A stretch of 8,042 nt of DNA from positions 1 to 8,042 of the forward strand of contig JALUJE010000232.1 of the NCBI GenBank assembly GCA_027057185.1, in the 5' to 3' direction. The DNA is from Helicobacteraceae bacterium. Lineage in GTDB: Bacteria > Campylobacterota > Campylobacteria > Campylobacterales > Sulfurimonadaceae. The position numbers were made by a program, and so were the translations under genes. Below are positions 1-5,923 of the stretch, piece after piece. Below the pieces are notes generated by a model. The model made no database searches. It worked only from the letters and a program-made list of their open reading frames with translations, and was not told where the DNA came from. The stretch's first letter is position 1. Every line of letters starts with the position of its first letter.

Positions 1-198
1 GAGGTAAAACAGTCTTTTGTCAATATGACGCAGCTTCTCTTTTGCCGCATGATATTCCGCATTTTCACTCCGGTCACCCTGCTCTGCAGCAATCTGTTTT
101 TCACGGTTTACCTGAGGTTTTTCGACATTTTTTAAAAATTTAAACTCCCGCAACAGCAGGTCATACCCCTCAGGGCTTATGGGTTCAACCTGTGACAC
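1..198 (-). CDS. greB: Transcription elongation (transcript cleavage) factor of the GreA/GreB family, GreB-like; N-terminal 66 codons, 3' end outside window
   Basis: Gre factors enter the secondary channel of backtracked RNA polymerase and stimulate cleavage of the transcript's 3' end, so stalled complexes restart. Reading leftward from a GTG at 198 gives an open frame of exactly 66 codons to the window edge. It starts VSQVEPISPEGYDLLLREF and continues with the family hallmark GDRSENAEYHAAKEKLRHID near residues 40-59. This is the N-terminal coiled coil: the acidic D and E of the GD-SENAEY motif sit at its tip and coordinate the catalytic magnesium. GDRSEN followed by a KRLxYL-type end resembles E. 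coli GreB (GDRSENADY) more than GreA (GDLSENAEY), but the C-terminal FKBP-like domain is not visible. GTG is the only plausible start, because an in-frame stop lies upstream at 213-211. No good Shine-Dalgarno precedes it. The upstream gene ends 5 bases earlier, so translational coupling is likely. Family assignment is firm; greB rather than greA is inference. Confidence 0.88.
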   Translation of the reverse strand, partial: MSQVEPISPEGYDLLLREFKFLKNVEKPQVNREKQIAAEQGDRSENAEYHAAKEKLRHIDKRLFYL

Positions 199-203
199 AC
201 TAA

Positions 204-530
204 CTACTTGTTAAACCCTATAATGTAGTAAGTGTCTTTACCCTCAACTTTTTGAAGTTTGACCTTGTATTTGTTTGAAAAATGTTCAATTTTTTCCAAT
301 GCTGCTGTTTTTAGCGCATCACTGGGGGACTCGATTTTAATTTTAAAATAGTCATTGGAGTTGGACATGGCAACGTAAGAGTTCTCAACCTTCAGCGATT
401 TATGTAAATCAACAATATGCTTTCGGATTTTCTCAAAACCTTCCGTATTCTCAATAATACGCGCCACTTGTCCTATCAATGCCTCATTGGGCATATAGCC
501 TAACTGATTTAAAATTGCATCTGTCTGCAT
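204..530 (-). CDS. Unrecognised small protein (108 aa), upstream of the greB-like gene
   Basis: I do not recognise this family. The protein starts MQTDAILNQLGYMPNEALIG and has no signal peptide, membrane segment or cysteine. It appears to fall in two parts. Residues 1-45 look helical and include a segment around GQVARIIENTEGFEKIRKHI. Residues 46-108 alternate short hydrophobic strands and helices (YVAMSNSNDYFKIKI, then KTAALEKIEHFSNKY, then YYIIGF), suggesting a small alpha/beta domain. It is lysine-rich and probably cytoplasmic. Start choice: two ATGs are adjacent (533 and 530). An AGGA at 540-537 is 6 bases from the ATG at 530 and only 3 from that at 533, so 530 is preferred. A longer frame to 635 exists, but its extra 35 residues are translated from the AT-rich divergent promoter. 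The greB-like frame follows 5 bases after its stop, so the two are probably co-transcribed. A role linked to transcription is only a guess from position. Confidence 0.75.
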   Translation of the reverse strand: MQTDAILNQLGYMPNEALIGQVARIIENTEGFEKIRKHIVDLHKSLKVENSYVAMSNSNDYFKIKIESPSDALKTAALEKIEHFSNKYKVKLQKVEGKDTYYIIGFNK

Positions 531-568
531 CATACTTCCTAACCTAAATATAGTTTTTTTGGACAAAT

Positions 569-598
569 ATATTAACATAAATAGATTGATAAAGACAA
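569..598 (-). promoter_or_regulatory. Candidate promoter for the small-protein/greB-like pair
   Basis: On the minus strand TTGTCT (598-593) is followed after 18 bases by TAATAT (574-569). A TG one base upstream of the hexamer makes an extended -10. Transcription would start near 562, about 30 bases before the ATG at 530. This placement argues against the longer upstream start at 635. Judged by eye only. Confidence 0.4.
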
Positions 599-615
599 AA
601 TGGATACAATATATT
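586..615 (+). promoter_or_regulatory. Candidate promoter for the HDOD-rnr-holA operon
   Basis: The plus strand has TTGATA (586-591) and two overlapping -10 candidates: TACAAT at 605-610 (13-base spacer, short) and TATATT at 610-615 (18-base spacer). Either puts the transcript start about 20-25 bases before the ATG at 641. The region also carries the divergent promoter for the minus-strand pair, so the two may compete. The exact hexamer is uncertain. Confidence 0.35.
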
Positions 616-640
616 AAAAATTTGGAGCAATGCACGATTC

Positions 641-1441
641 ATGAAGAACTTTTTTCAGACTATTATTAACAACATTCCGCCCCTGCCGGAGTCGGTAATG
701 CAAATAGAACGACTGGCAAAAGACCCTGATGCCACCTACAAAGAGATTGCCGACCTTTTACATAAAGATCCTCTGGTATGCTCCGAAATTCTCAAGGCCG
801 CCAATGCTCCGCTCTATGGGTTTTCCCGTGAAATCAAAACGCTCGAAGGAGCAATTTCTCTTTTTGGTATTGGTACCATTCGCGGGTTTGTTCTGTCTGT
901 ATATATTCGGGAGAACTTCAATTTCAATCTGGATGCCTACGGTATTACTTCCAAACACTTTTCCCATACGGCCAATCGACATCATGCCTTTACCACATCA
1001 TGGTATCTTAGACATGAACCGTCACTTTTTGACATTCTCTCTCCAGCAGCCTTTTTGTCAAATTTGGGACAGGTGCTCATCTCTCAATATCTCATTGAGC
1101 ACAATGTGGTCGCTCCTTTTAAAAAAGCGCTGCTCTCAACGATTGACATTGCCACGATAGAGCGAGAGTTTTGTGATACGACCGCCGTTGCACTAAGTGC
1201 CGAAGTCTTTGACAACTGGTCTTTAGATGATCGTCTCATCTGTACACTACGCTATATGGACACCCCGCTTCAGGCCAGTGATTGCGACATCAAGACGGCA
1301 CAAATTTTACAGTGTGTTCATACACTGATTCCCTATAACGGTCTGATCACCGAAAAAAGTTTTTCCGAAGCCAAAGAACGTGTAGAACAGTATCAGCTCA
1401 ATATGCCCAACTTTTTAAAAGCGCTGGATAAATTTCAATAA
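641..1441 (+). CDS. HDOD-domain protein, degenerate (lacks the HD metal-binding pair)
   Basis: HDOD domains are HD-superfamily relatives, usually without phosphohydrolase activity, and serve as regulatory or scaffold modules in signalling. Residues about 11-90 match the N-terminal consensus: IPPLPESVMQIERLAKDP, then a helix ending HKDPLVCSEILKAANAPLYG, then an AISLFGIGTIRGFVLSVY-type helix (the usual AIxxLG motif). Where true HD enzymes have LLHDIG, this protein has FLSNLGQ (residues 138-144), so the catalytic His-Asp is gone. The last 65 residues are helical with no recognised domain. At 266 residues it is essentially a stand-alone HDOD, with no receiver, GGDEF or EAL domain. GGAG at 624-627 is 13 bases from the ATG, a loose ribosome-binding site. 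The stop overlaps the rnr start by one base (TAATG), implying translational coupling. The family call is secure; the physiological role is unknown. Confidence 0.88.
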   Translation: MKNFFQTIINNIPPLPESVMQIERLAKDPDATYKEIADLLHKDPLVCSEILKAANAPLYGFSREIKTLEGAISLFGIGTIRGFVLSVYIRENFNFNLDAYGITSKHFSHTANRHHAFTTSWYLRHEPSLFDILSPAAFLSNLGQVLISQYLIEHNVVAPFKKALLSTIDIATIEREFCDTTAVALSAEVFDNWSLDDRLICTLRYMDTPLQASDCDIKTAQILQCVHTLIPYNGLITEKSFSEAKERVEQYQLNMPNFLKALDKFQ

Positions 1442-3399
1442 TGCTCAAACCACTCTTAATCCGCCTCTCTTTAGGATTACACGATATGGATGCAAGCGAC
1501 GAAGAACGTACCCTCATCCAACCGCTTGTTGCTCAAAATATTGTTCTGTTTGAAAACGGCATCTATCGTATTCCTTCCAAGTTTCGCGCCGGCACCATTG
1601 CTAAGACGCAAGACGGCTCTGCCTATCTGCAGGCCGTGGCACTCCAAACTCGGGATCTCTTTATTGATGCCGATAATCTTCAAAATGCACAAAACGGTGA
1701 TCTGGTCATTGCTAGGCGTATCTTGGGAAAACGAGGTGCTCCCAGTGCCAAGGTGGTTGCTATTGTAGGACGTGAAGAGCACTACTCCATTGCCATTATC
1801 GAGATCAAAGATGGAGAACGCCGACTCAGTGACATTAACACCGGACATCCTGCCGGCGTGGCGATCTGTGCCGAGACATTGGCATCTTATGAAATCGGTA
1901 CTCTGGTGAGCATCAATGACGCGACACAAAGTATTCAAACGGTACTAGGAAACATTGATGACCCTAAAGTTGATGAAAGCATTGTACTGGCACGCTACAA
2001 TAAACATGATCTCTTTGAAGCCGATGTTATTGCGCTTGCCGAATCCTTTAGTCAAGATGTTGACGCCTCAAAGTACCCAAAACACCGGGATCTTCGTCAT
2101 ATGCTCTTCTGTACTATTGACCCCGTAACGGCAAAAGATTTTGACGACGCCGTCTGCTGGAACGAGCAAGAACACATTTTGTATGTTGCTATTGCGGATG
2201 TCAGCAGTTATGTCACACCGTTTGGCGCCATCGATGTCGAGGCAATTTACCGAAGTTTTTCCATCTACCTGCCTCATCGTTCCATTCCCATGCTACCACG
2301 ACAACTCAGCGAAACGCTCTGTTCCCTACAACCTCATGTGGATCGTCTCTCATATGTTTTTGAAATTCATCTGGAACGTGATAGTCTCAACGTCATCAAA
2401 AGTGAGCTTTATGAGGCTCTCATCCATTCACATCGCCGTTTTAATTATGAGGAAGTTGACCGGCTTTTTGAAGGAACCCTCTTTGCTACCTCTGAAATAG
2501 AAACAGCAATTTTTCAATCGCTACTTCACTTGAGGAACATCACCGACAGGCTCAAAAAGAAGCGGATGCAACACGGTTTTGACTTTCACTCACAAGATCT
2601 GATCATGCAGCTCGATGACGAGCAGAATCTACTCAGTACTGTTTATGCCGAAGAAACCCCCTCTCATGGACTGATTGAAGACTGTATGTTGCTTGCCAAC
2701 AAAGCCGCGGCACAACGATATGACCGAGGGGTATTTCGCGTCCACGAACCCCCAAGTCAAAGCAAATTGCAAAACCTTTATCAAGAACTTGCCGGTATCG
2801 GTATTTTTGTAGAACCCAAAGAGTCGGTACACGACACCATTTTAGACATTCAGGAACAAGCAGCACTTCGCGGCATAGAGAACGATGTCGATACCCTGAT
2901 TATTCGCGCACAGATGCAAGCACGCTACGCTCCGGAAAATATGGGACATTTTGGACTTGGGTTTGATCGTTATACCCACTTTACCTCACCCATCCGCCGC
3001 TACTCTGACCTTATGGTACATCGTCTGCTTAAAGCTATTGGATCTCATAACAAAGATGAGGCAGCTTACGTTCTACGCAATATTGACGCTCTTTGTATTG
3101 CCATTAGCGAGAAAGAGCGTGAAGCCAGCAGTATTGAAGTGGAGTTTAAACAGCGTAAATTTGCACGTTGGGCACAAAAACAGCTCGGTAAACGATTTCA
3201 AGCACGTATCAATGCTACAGAACCCGAACTCACTGCTGAATTACACGATTGTATTGTCGGGGCCAAACTCTACCTCACCTCCCATACACTACCAATAATG
3301 CTGTTTGATGATGTACGCGTCACCATAGAACGTGTTGACCTGCTCACGGCAAAAATCTACGCTACCGTAGAGGAAAAGATACTCTCCGATGCGAAATAG
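1441..3399 (+). CDS. rnr: Ribonuclease R (RNB-family 3'-5' exoribonuclease), short form
   Basis: RNase R degrades structured RNA processively 3' to 5', acting in mRNA decay and rRNA quality control in the cytoplasm. The 652 residues run as follows. Residues 45-110 are an OB/cold-shock-like segment (RAGTIAKTQDGSAYLQAV to VVAIVGR). Residues 111-175 form a second OB-like segment. Residues 215-540 are the RNB catalytic domain. The catalytic aspartates D227, D233, D235 and D236 are all present in TIDPVTAKDFDDAVCW, with the spacing known from RNase II. Further RNB signatures are LIEDCMLLAN (411-420) and HFTSPIRRYSDLMVHRLL (513-530), which supplies the RNA-cleavage arginine. The end, about 585-647, fits a much-degraded S1 domain. 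The enzyme lacks the N-terminal helix-turn-helix and basic tail of E. coli RNase R (813 aa). I recall about 644 residues for H. pylori VacB, so the short form fits the phylum. The ATG overlaps the HDOD stop by one base; holA starts inside its last codons. Confidence 0.95.
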   Translation: MLKPLLIRLSLGLHDMDASDEERTLIQPLVAQNIVLFENGIYRIPSKFRAGTIAKTQDGSAYLQAVALQTRDLFIDADNLQNAQNGDLVIARRILGKRGAPSAKVVAIVGREEHYSIAIIEIKDGERRLSDINTGHPAGVAICAETLASYEIGTLVSINDATQSIQTVLGNIDDPKVDESIVLARYNKHDLFEADVIALAESFSQDVDASKYPKHRDLRHMLFCTIDPVTAKDFDDAVCWNEQEHILYVAIADVSSYVTPFGAIDVEAIYRSFSIYLPHRSIPMLPRQLSETLCSLQPHVDRLSYVFEIHLERDSLNVIKSELYEALIHSHRRFNYEEVDRLFEGTLFATSEIETAIFQSLLHLRNITDRLKKKRMQHGFDFHSQDLIMQLDDEQNLLSTVYAEETPSHGLIEDCMLLANKAAAQRYDRGVFRVHEPPSQSKLQNLYQELAGIGIFVEPKESVHDTILDIQEQAALRGIENDVDTLIIRAQMQARYAPENMGHFGLGFDRYTHFTSPIRRYSDLMVHRLLKAIGSHNKDEAAYVLRNIDALCIAISEKEREASSIEVEFKQRKFARWAQKQLGKRFQARINATEPELTAELHDCIVGAKLYLTSHTLPIMLFDDVRVTIERVDLLTAKIYATVEEKILSDAK

Positions 3400-4360
3400 A
3401 CAAGAGCTCGATGCCGCCATTACCGCACACAAAGTGCCCAATGCTTTCATGCTTTTTGGTGAAAGCCACTTTCTGATTGACCGCTATATTGCCACACTCT
3501 GTAATGTTACTGATGCAAACATTCTCAAAATGTATCACGATGAGTATCATTTTGAGACGGCAAAAGCACACCTCTCTCAGGGTTCACTTTTTGGCGGACA
3601 AAACCTCTTAATCATCAAAAGTAGTAAAAAAGTTCCCAAAGCCGATCTGGACCGACTCGTTGCTCTCTGCCAAAAAAATCATGACAATACTTTTATTTAT
3701 GGCTACTACGGCGATGACTACAAAACATCCAACAAGGCTTTTAGCAAAAAATCGGGTGGTGATTTTGTGCGGCTCTACAATCCCTTTGCCGGCGAAGCCA
3801 TTAACATGGTTACTCACGAAGCACAACGTTTGGGTGCGAAGCTTGATCGCTACAGTATTCAACATCTGCTCTCCAGCCAAAACGGTGATATTGCACTCGC
3901 TTGCAATGAACTGAAGAAACTGGCAATTTTACAGATACCCGTCACCTCAAAAGAGATTGACGAGCTGGTCTATGGCGTTGCCGAGATAAAAATAGAGCAG
4001 CTCATTATGGCACTCTTAAACCGTCAAGACTTTAAAGAGCCCTTAGAACGTATTTTGCAAAGCGGTGAAGACGAGATACGTATTCTTACCGCTTTGAGCG
4101 CATTTATGACGCAACTTTACCTGTTCTATGTTTACATTAAACTCCACGGCGTCGCCTCGGCAAAAGCCATTTTGGGGTACGAACCTCCAAAATTCATTGT
4201 GCAACAGCGCTCGCAACTCTCCATTAAATTCAACCAGGAGACCTATCAGAAGATACTCACCATACTCCTAGATGCCGAATTACAAATGAAGTCGGGAGTA
4301 AAAACCGACAACTATGCACTGCTGCTTTCGACATTGTTGAAAGTACAGACATTTGTTTAG
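3389..4360 (+). CDS. holA: DNA polymerase III subunit delta (clamp loader)
   Basis: HolA is the delta subunit of the DnaX clamp-loader complex; it opens the beta sliding clamp at primed sites during replication. The 323-residue protein has the typical N-terminal start NAFMLFGESHFLIDRYI (residues 18-34), equivalent to the family's LYGEDxFLI motif. An AAA+-like fold without Walker motifs follows: SLFGGQNLLIIKSSKKV near 66-82, a long helical middle including LLSSQNGDIALACNELKKLA (163-182), and a helical C-terminal collar domain from about 215. Delta sequences are divergent, so the call rests on this pattern, the usual length (about 320-345) and the rnr-holA-rpsF order known in H. pylori. The ATG lies 11 bases inside the end of rnr. 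AGGA at 3371-3374 is 14 bases away, so initiation probably depends on coupling to rnr translation. Confidence 0.9.
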   Translation: MRNRQELDAAITAHKVPNAFMLFGESHFLIDRYIATLCNVTDANILKMYHDEYHFETAKAHLSQGSLFGGQNLLIIKSSKKVPKADLDRLVALCQKNHDNTFIYGYYGDDYKTSNKAFSKKSGGDFVRLYNPFAGEAINMVTHEAQRLGAKLDRYSIQHLLSSQNGDIALACNELKKLAILQIPVTSKEIDELVYGVAEIKIEQLIMALLNRQDFKEPLERILQSGEDEIRILTALSAFMTQLYLFYVYIKLHGVASAKAILGYEPPKFIVQQRSQLSIKFNQETYQKILTILLDAELQMKSGVKTDNYALLLSTLLKVQTFV

Positions 4361-4361
4361 C

Positions 4362-4413
4362 AATCTTGAAACATCAATGTCGCCATATTTTCACTAAGCC
4401 TTAAGATTTTTTT
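4362..4413 (+). terminator. Weak terminator-like fold after holA
   Basis: AATCTTGA (4362-4369) can pair with TTAAGATT (4401-4408), eight pairs including one G-T wobble, and a run of seven T follows (4407-4413). The 31-base loop is large and the stem AT-rich, so termination would be inefficient, and some read-through into rpsF is plausible. It directly precedes the rpsF -10 box. Confidence 0.25.
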
Positions 4414-4416
4414 ATG

Positions 4417-4422
4417 TATAAT
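4417..4422 (+). promoter_or_regulatory. -10 box of the rpsF-ssb-rpsR promoter
   Basis: A consensus TATAAT lies 90 bases before the rpsF start, preceded by TG without the usual one-base gap. No -35 hexamer is found at 16-18 bases upstream; that DNA is AT-rich instead, as is common for housekeeping promoters in Campylobacterota. The transcript start would be about 4429, leaving a leader of about 80 bases. Confidence 0.65.
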
Positions 4423-4442
4423 CACGCGTTCCTTTCTCTTTG

Positions 4443-4465
4443 TGCTTTTTACATGTAAAAAAGCA
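4443..4465 (+). repeat. Near-perfect palindrome in the rpsF leader
   Basis: TGCTTTTTACA meets TGTAAAAAAGCA around the centre ACATGT; the arms differ only by one extra A. It could be a DNA operator just downstream of the transcript start, or an AU-rich RNA hairpin with a short loop. The sequence does not decide between these. Confidence 0.5.
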
Positions 4466-4467
4466 TA

Positions 4468-4491
4468 TTTGACAACCGTGAGGGATCTAAA
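4468..4491 (+). promoter_or_regulatory. Possible S6:S18-binding leader element of the rpsF operon
   Basis: Many bacteria autoregulate rpsF operons through binding of the S6:S18 complex to a leader RNA with an exposed CCG, mimicking its 16S rRNA site. Here AACCGTGAGGG (4474-4484) holds CCG at 4476-4478, with GGG at 4482-4484 and a GTGA tetraloop-like centre. It is flanked by TTTGA (4468-4472) and TCTAAA (4486-4491), which can form a short stem with one bulged T. The element sits 20 bases before the ATG, between promoter and Shine-Dalgarno, where such a site is expected. The match to the known motif is from memory and the stems are short, so this is a hypothesis. Confidence 0.4.
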
Positions 4492-4511
4492 ACCAAAAGG
4501 AGATATACTCT

Positions 4512-4964
4512 ATGAGACATTACGAAAACCTGGTAATTGTCAAGCCGACATTGACTGCTGAAGAGATCAAACGTCAACTAAGCGATATTGAAGACATCAT
4601 TACATCAAACGGCGGTGACATTATTGCCCGCGATGAAATGGGCATGCGAAAACTTGCCTACCCAATTAATAAAAATGAACGTGGCTTTATGTACGTTATC
4701 TATTTTAAAATGGATCCGGCTTCTATTGCAGAAGTGGAGCGCCGCTATCGTATTAACGAAGAGCTTCTTCGCTTTGTTACCATTAAATACGATTCAAAAC
4801 GTGAAGTGACCGCTTGGAATACGCTTGTTGAGAAGACAACACAAAAACCTGAAGCAAAAACTGAAGAAGCCCCTGCTACTGAAGTAGCCGCTGAAACCCA
4901 AGCACCTGAAAGCGACGAAGCTGAAGCACCAAAAGCACCTGCTGCTGAAGCAGCCGCTGAGTAA
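4512..4964 (+). CDS. rpsF: Small ribosomal subunit protein S6 with a long Ala/Glu-rich C-terminal tail
   Basis: S6 binds the central domain of 16S rRNA as a heterodimer with S18 on the 30S platform. Residues 1-100 are a complete S6 domain: MRHYENLVIVKPTL at the start, GMRKLAYPINKNERGFMYVIYF at 44-65, and RRYRINEELLRFVTIKYD at 77-94. From about residue 107 to 150 there is a 44-residue low-complexity tail of Ala, Glu, Pro and Thr ending AAEAAAE. S6 is usually about 95-135 residues, so this is long. In E. coli the C-terminus receives extra glutamates from RimK; whether that happens here is not shown. An AAGGAG at 4497-4502, 9 bases before the ATG, fixes the start. It is the first gene of rpsF-ssb-rpsR, with ssb starting 15 bases after its stop. 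Confidence 0.97.
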   Translation: MRHYENLVIVKPTLTAEEIKRQLSDIEDIITSNGGDIIARDEMGMRKLAYPINKNERGFMYVIYFKMDPASIAEVERRYRINEELLRFVTIKYDSKREVTAWNTLVEKTTQKPEAKTEEAPATEVAAETQAPESDEAEAPKAPAAEAAAE

Positions 4965-4979
4965 TCATAAGGATACCCC

Positions 4980-5552
4980 ATGTACAATAAAGTCATTTTG
5001 GTTGGAAACTTAACACGAGATATAGAGCTGCGCTATGCGCAAAGCGGTACCGGTATTGCCAAAACTGCTATTGCCACCAGTCGTAAGTTCACCAGCAATG
5101 GAGAGAAAAAGGAGGAGGTCTGTTTTGTCGACATTACCTTTTTTGGACGCTCTGCTGAAGTCGCTAACCAATATCTTCGAAAGGGGAGTAAAATCCTTGT
5201 TGAAGGACGACTGCAATTTGAACAGTGGGTCGATCAAAATGGTGGCAAACGCTCCAAACACAGTGTCATTGTTGAAACCATGCAGATGCTCGATTCCCGT
5301 GGTGACGCACCACAAGGCGGAGGCAACAATGGTTACAACCAAAACCCCACTCAGGGTTACAATGCGCCGGCACAACAACCAAACGGTTATGAGCCGCCAC
5401 AACAAAATAATAGTTACAACAATGCTCAACAACAACAACAGCAGCAGCAACAGCCGCCACAACAACAGCAGCAGCAAAATAGACAATCAACATCAATGCC
5501 GGAAAACAATCTTCCCGAAATCGACATTGATGAAGATGAAATTCCATTTTAG
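4980..5552 (+). CDS. ssb: Single-stranded DNA-binding protein with polyglutamine linker
   Basis: SSB coats single-stranded DNA in replication, repair and recombination and recruits partner proteins through its C-terminal tip. Residues 1-105 are the OB-fold: MYNKVILVGNLTRDIELRY, then FVDITFFGRSAEVANQYLRKGS, then LVEGRLQFEQWVDQNGGKRS. Residues 110-172 form a disordered linker rich in Gln, Asn, Gly and Pro, with runs of nine (150-158) and six (161-166) glutamines separated by two prolines. The tip, IDIDEDEIPF, matches the conserved acidic DDxIPF-type peptide bound by clamp-loader and repair proteins. The 190-residue length is ordinary for the family. AAGGA at 4969-4973 lies 6 bases before the ATG. 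Its place between rpsF and rpsR is conserved in many bacteria and links replication and translation gene dosage. Confidence 0.97.
   Translation: MYNKVILVGNLTRDIELRYAQSGTGIAKTAIATSRKFTSNGEKKEEVCFVDITFFGRSAEVANQYLRKGSKILVEGRLQFEQWVDQNGGKRSKHSVIVETMQMLDSRGDAPQGGGNNGYNQNPTQGYNAPAQQPNGYEPPQQNNSYNNAQQQQQQQQQPPQQQQQQNRQSTSMPENNLPEIDIDEDEIPF
5427..5477 (+). repeat. CAA/CAG trinucleotide tract in ssb
   Basis: Fifteen Gln codons, a mixture of CAA and CAG, are interrupted once by CCG CCA at 5454-5459. The longest pure run is four CAA. The tract is in frame, so slippage would change linker length without breaking SSB. The mixed codons lower the chance of slippage compared with a pure repeat. Confidence 0.85.
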
Positions 5553-5576
5553 AAATAACGCATAAGGAAAATAACC

Positions 5577-5840
5577 ATGGCAGAAAAAAGACGATATAAA
5601 AAACGTTATTGTAAATACTGTGAAGCAAAAGTTGATTTTATTGACTACAAAGATACCGCTTCATTAAAGTTTTCTCTTTCGGAGAGATATAAAATCATGC
5701 CACGCCGTTTGACCGGAAACTGCAAACGTCACCAAGACATGATGACCGTAGCCATCAAACGCGCACGTGCCGCGGCGCTTATCCCGTATACGGTAACGCG
5801 TAAAGTAGTCGTGACAAACCCTTTCGAAAACCTTCGATAA
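5577..5840 (+). CDS. rpsR: Small ribosomal subunit protein S18, cysteine-containing (C+) form
   Basis: S18 pairs with S6 on the 30S platform near the E site. The 87-residue protein has the typical basic start MAEKRRYKKRYCKYCEAK and the family core FSLSERYKIMPRRLTGNCKRHQ (about residues 32-53), followed by AIKRARAAALIPY. Cysteines C12 and C15 (CxxC) and the pair C49/H52 (CxxH) form a complete putative zinc-binding set, so this is the C+ version of S18; many bacteria have lost these residues. AAGGA at 5564-5568, 8 bases before the ATG, supports the start. It lies 24 bases after ssb and is the last gene of the operon, followed directly by a strong terminator. Confidence 0.97.
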   Translation: MAEKRRYKKRYCKYCEAKVDFIDYKDTASLKFSLSERYKIMPRRLTGNCKRHQDMMTVAIKRARAAALIPYTVTRKVVVTNPFENLR

Positions 5841-5845
5841 CATTA

Positions 5846-5883
5846 TGAGAGTGCTTTACGCACTCTCAACCTTTCCTTTTTTT
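5846..5883 (+). terminator. Intrinsic terminator of the rpsF-ssb-rpsR operon
   Basis: TGAGAGTGC (5846-5854) and GCACTCTCA (5860-5868) form a perfect nine-pair stem with a five-base loop (TTTAC). A pyrimidine-rich stretch ending in seven T (5877-5883) follows. It begins 6 bases after the rpsR stop. Confidence 0.9.
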
Positions 5884-5893
5884 AAAAATTTTA

Positions 5894-5902
5894 TGCTACT
5901 AT
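5894..5902 (+). promoter_or_regulatory. Candidate extended -10 promoter of the ankyrin gene
   Basis: TGCTACTAT fits an extended -10 (TGnTAnnnT) just after the rpsR terminator, with no convincing -35. The transcript would start near 5909, immediately before the AAAGGGG ribosome-binding site (5912-5918), giving a very short leader. Confidence 0.45.
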
Positions 5903-5923
5903 TGACCTTATAAAGGGGTATGT

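Noticed and set aside
531..635. N-terminal extension of the minus-strand small gene, which would add a hydrophobic 35-residue segment resembling a membrane anchor
   Set aside because: It is translated from AT-rich divergent promoter DNA, includes the candidate -10 and -35 boxes, and a better ribosome-binding site serves the ATG at 530.
630..644. Four-codon frame ATG-CAC-GAT-TCA-TGA overlapping the HDOD start in an ATGA arrangement
   Set aside because: GGAG lies only 2 bases before this ATG, too close for normal initiation, and such a tiny frame is expected by chance.
4745..4996. Minus-strand frame encoding an Ala/Ser-rich protein
   Set aside because: It is the antisense of the Ala/Glu repeat tail of rpsF; its low complexity mirrors that tail and no ribosome-binding site or promoter is evident.
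5427..5477. CAA/CAG repeats as a possible CRISPR or tandem repeat array
   Set aside because: The unit is three bases, in frame, and encodes glutamine in the expected SSB linker; there are no spacers.
5010..5486. Minus-strand frame with long leucine runs that looks like a membrane protein
   Set aside because: The leucines are the antisense reading of the CAA/CAG glutamine tract in ssb, which is a certain gene.
5035..5565. Plus-strand frame of 176 codons overlapping ssb
   Set aside because: It is an out-of-frame shadow of ssb with Ser/Asn runs from the same trinucleotide tract and no ribosome-binding site.
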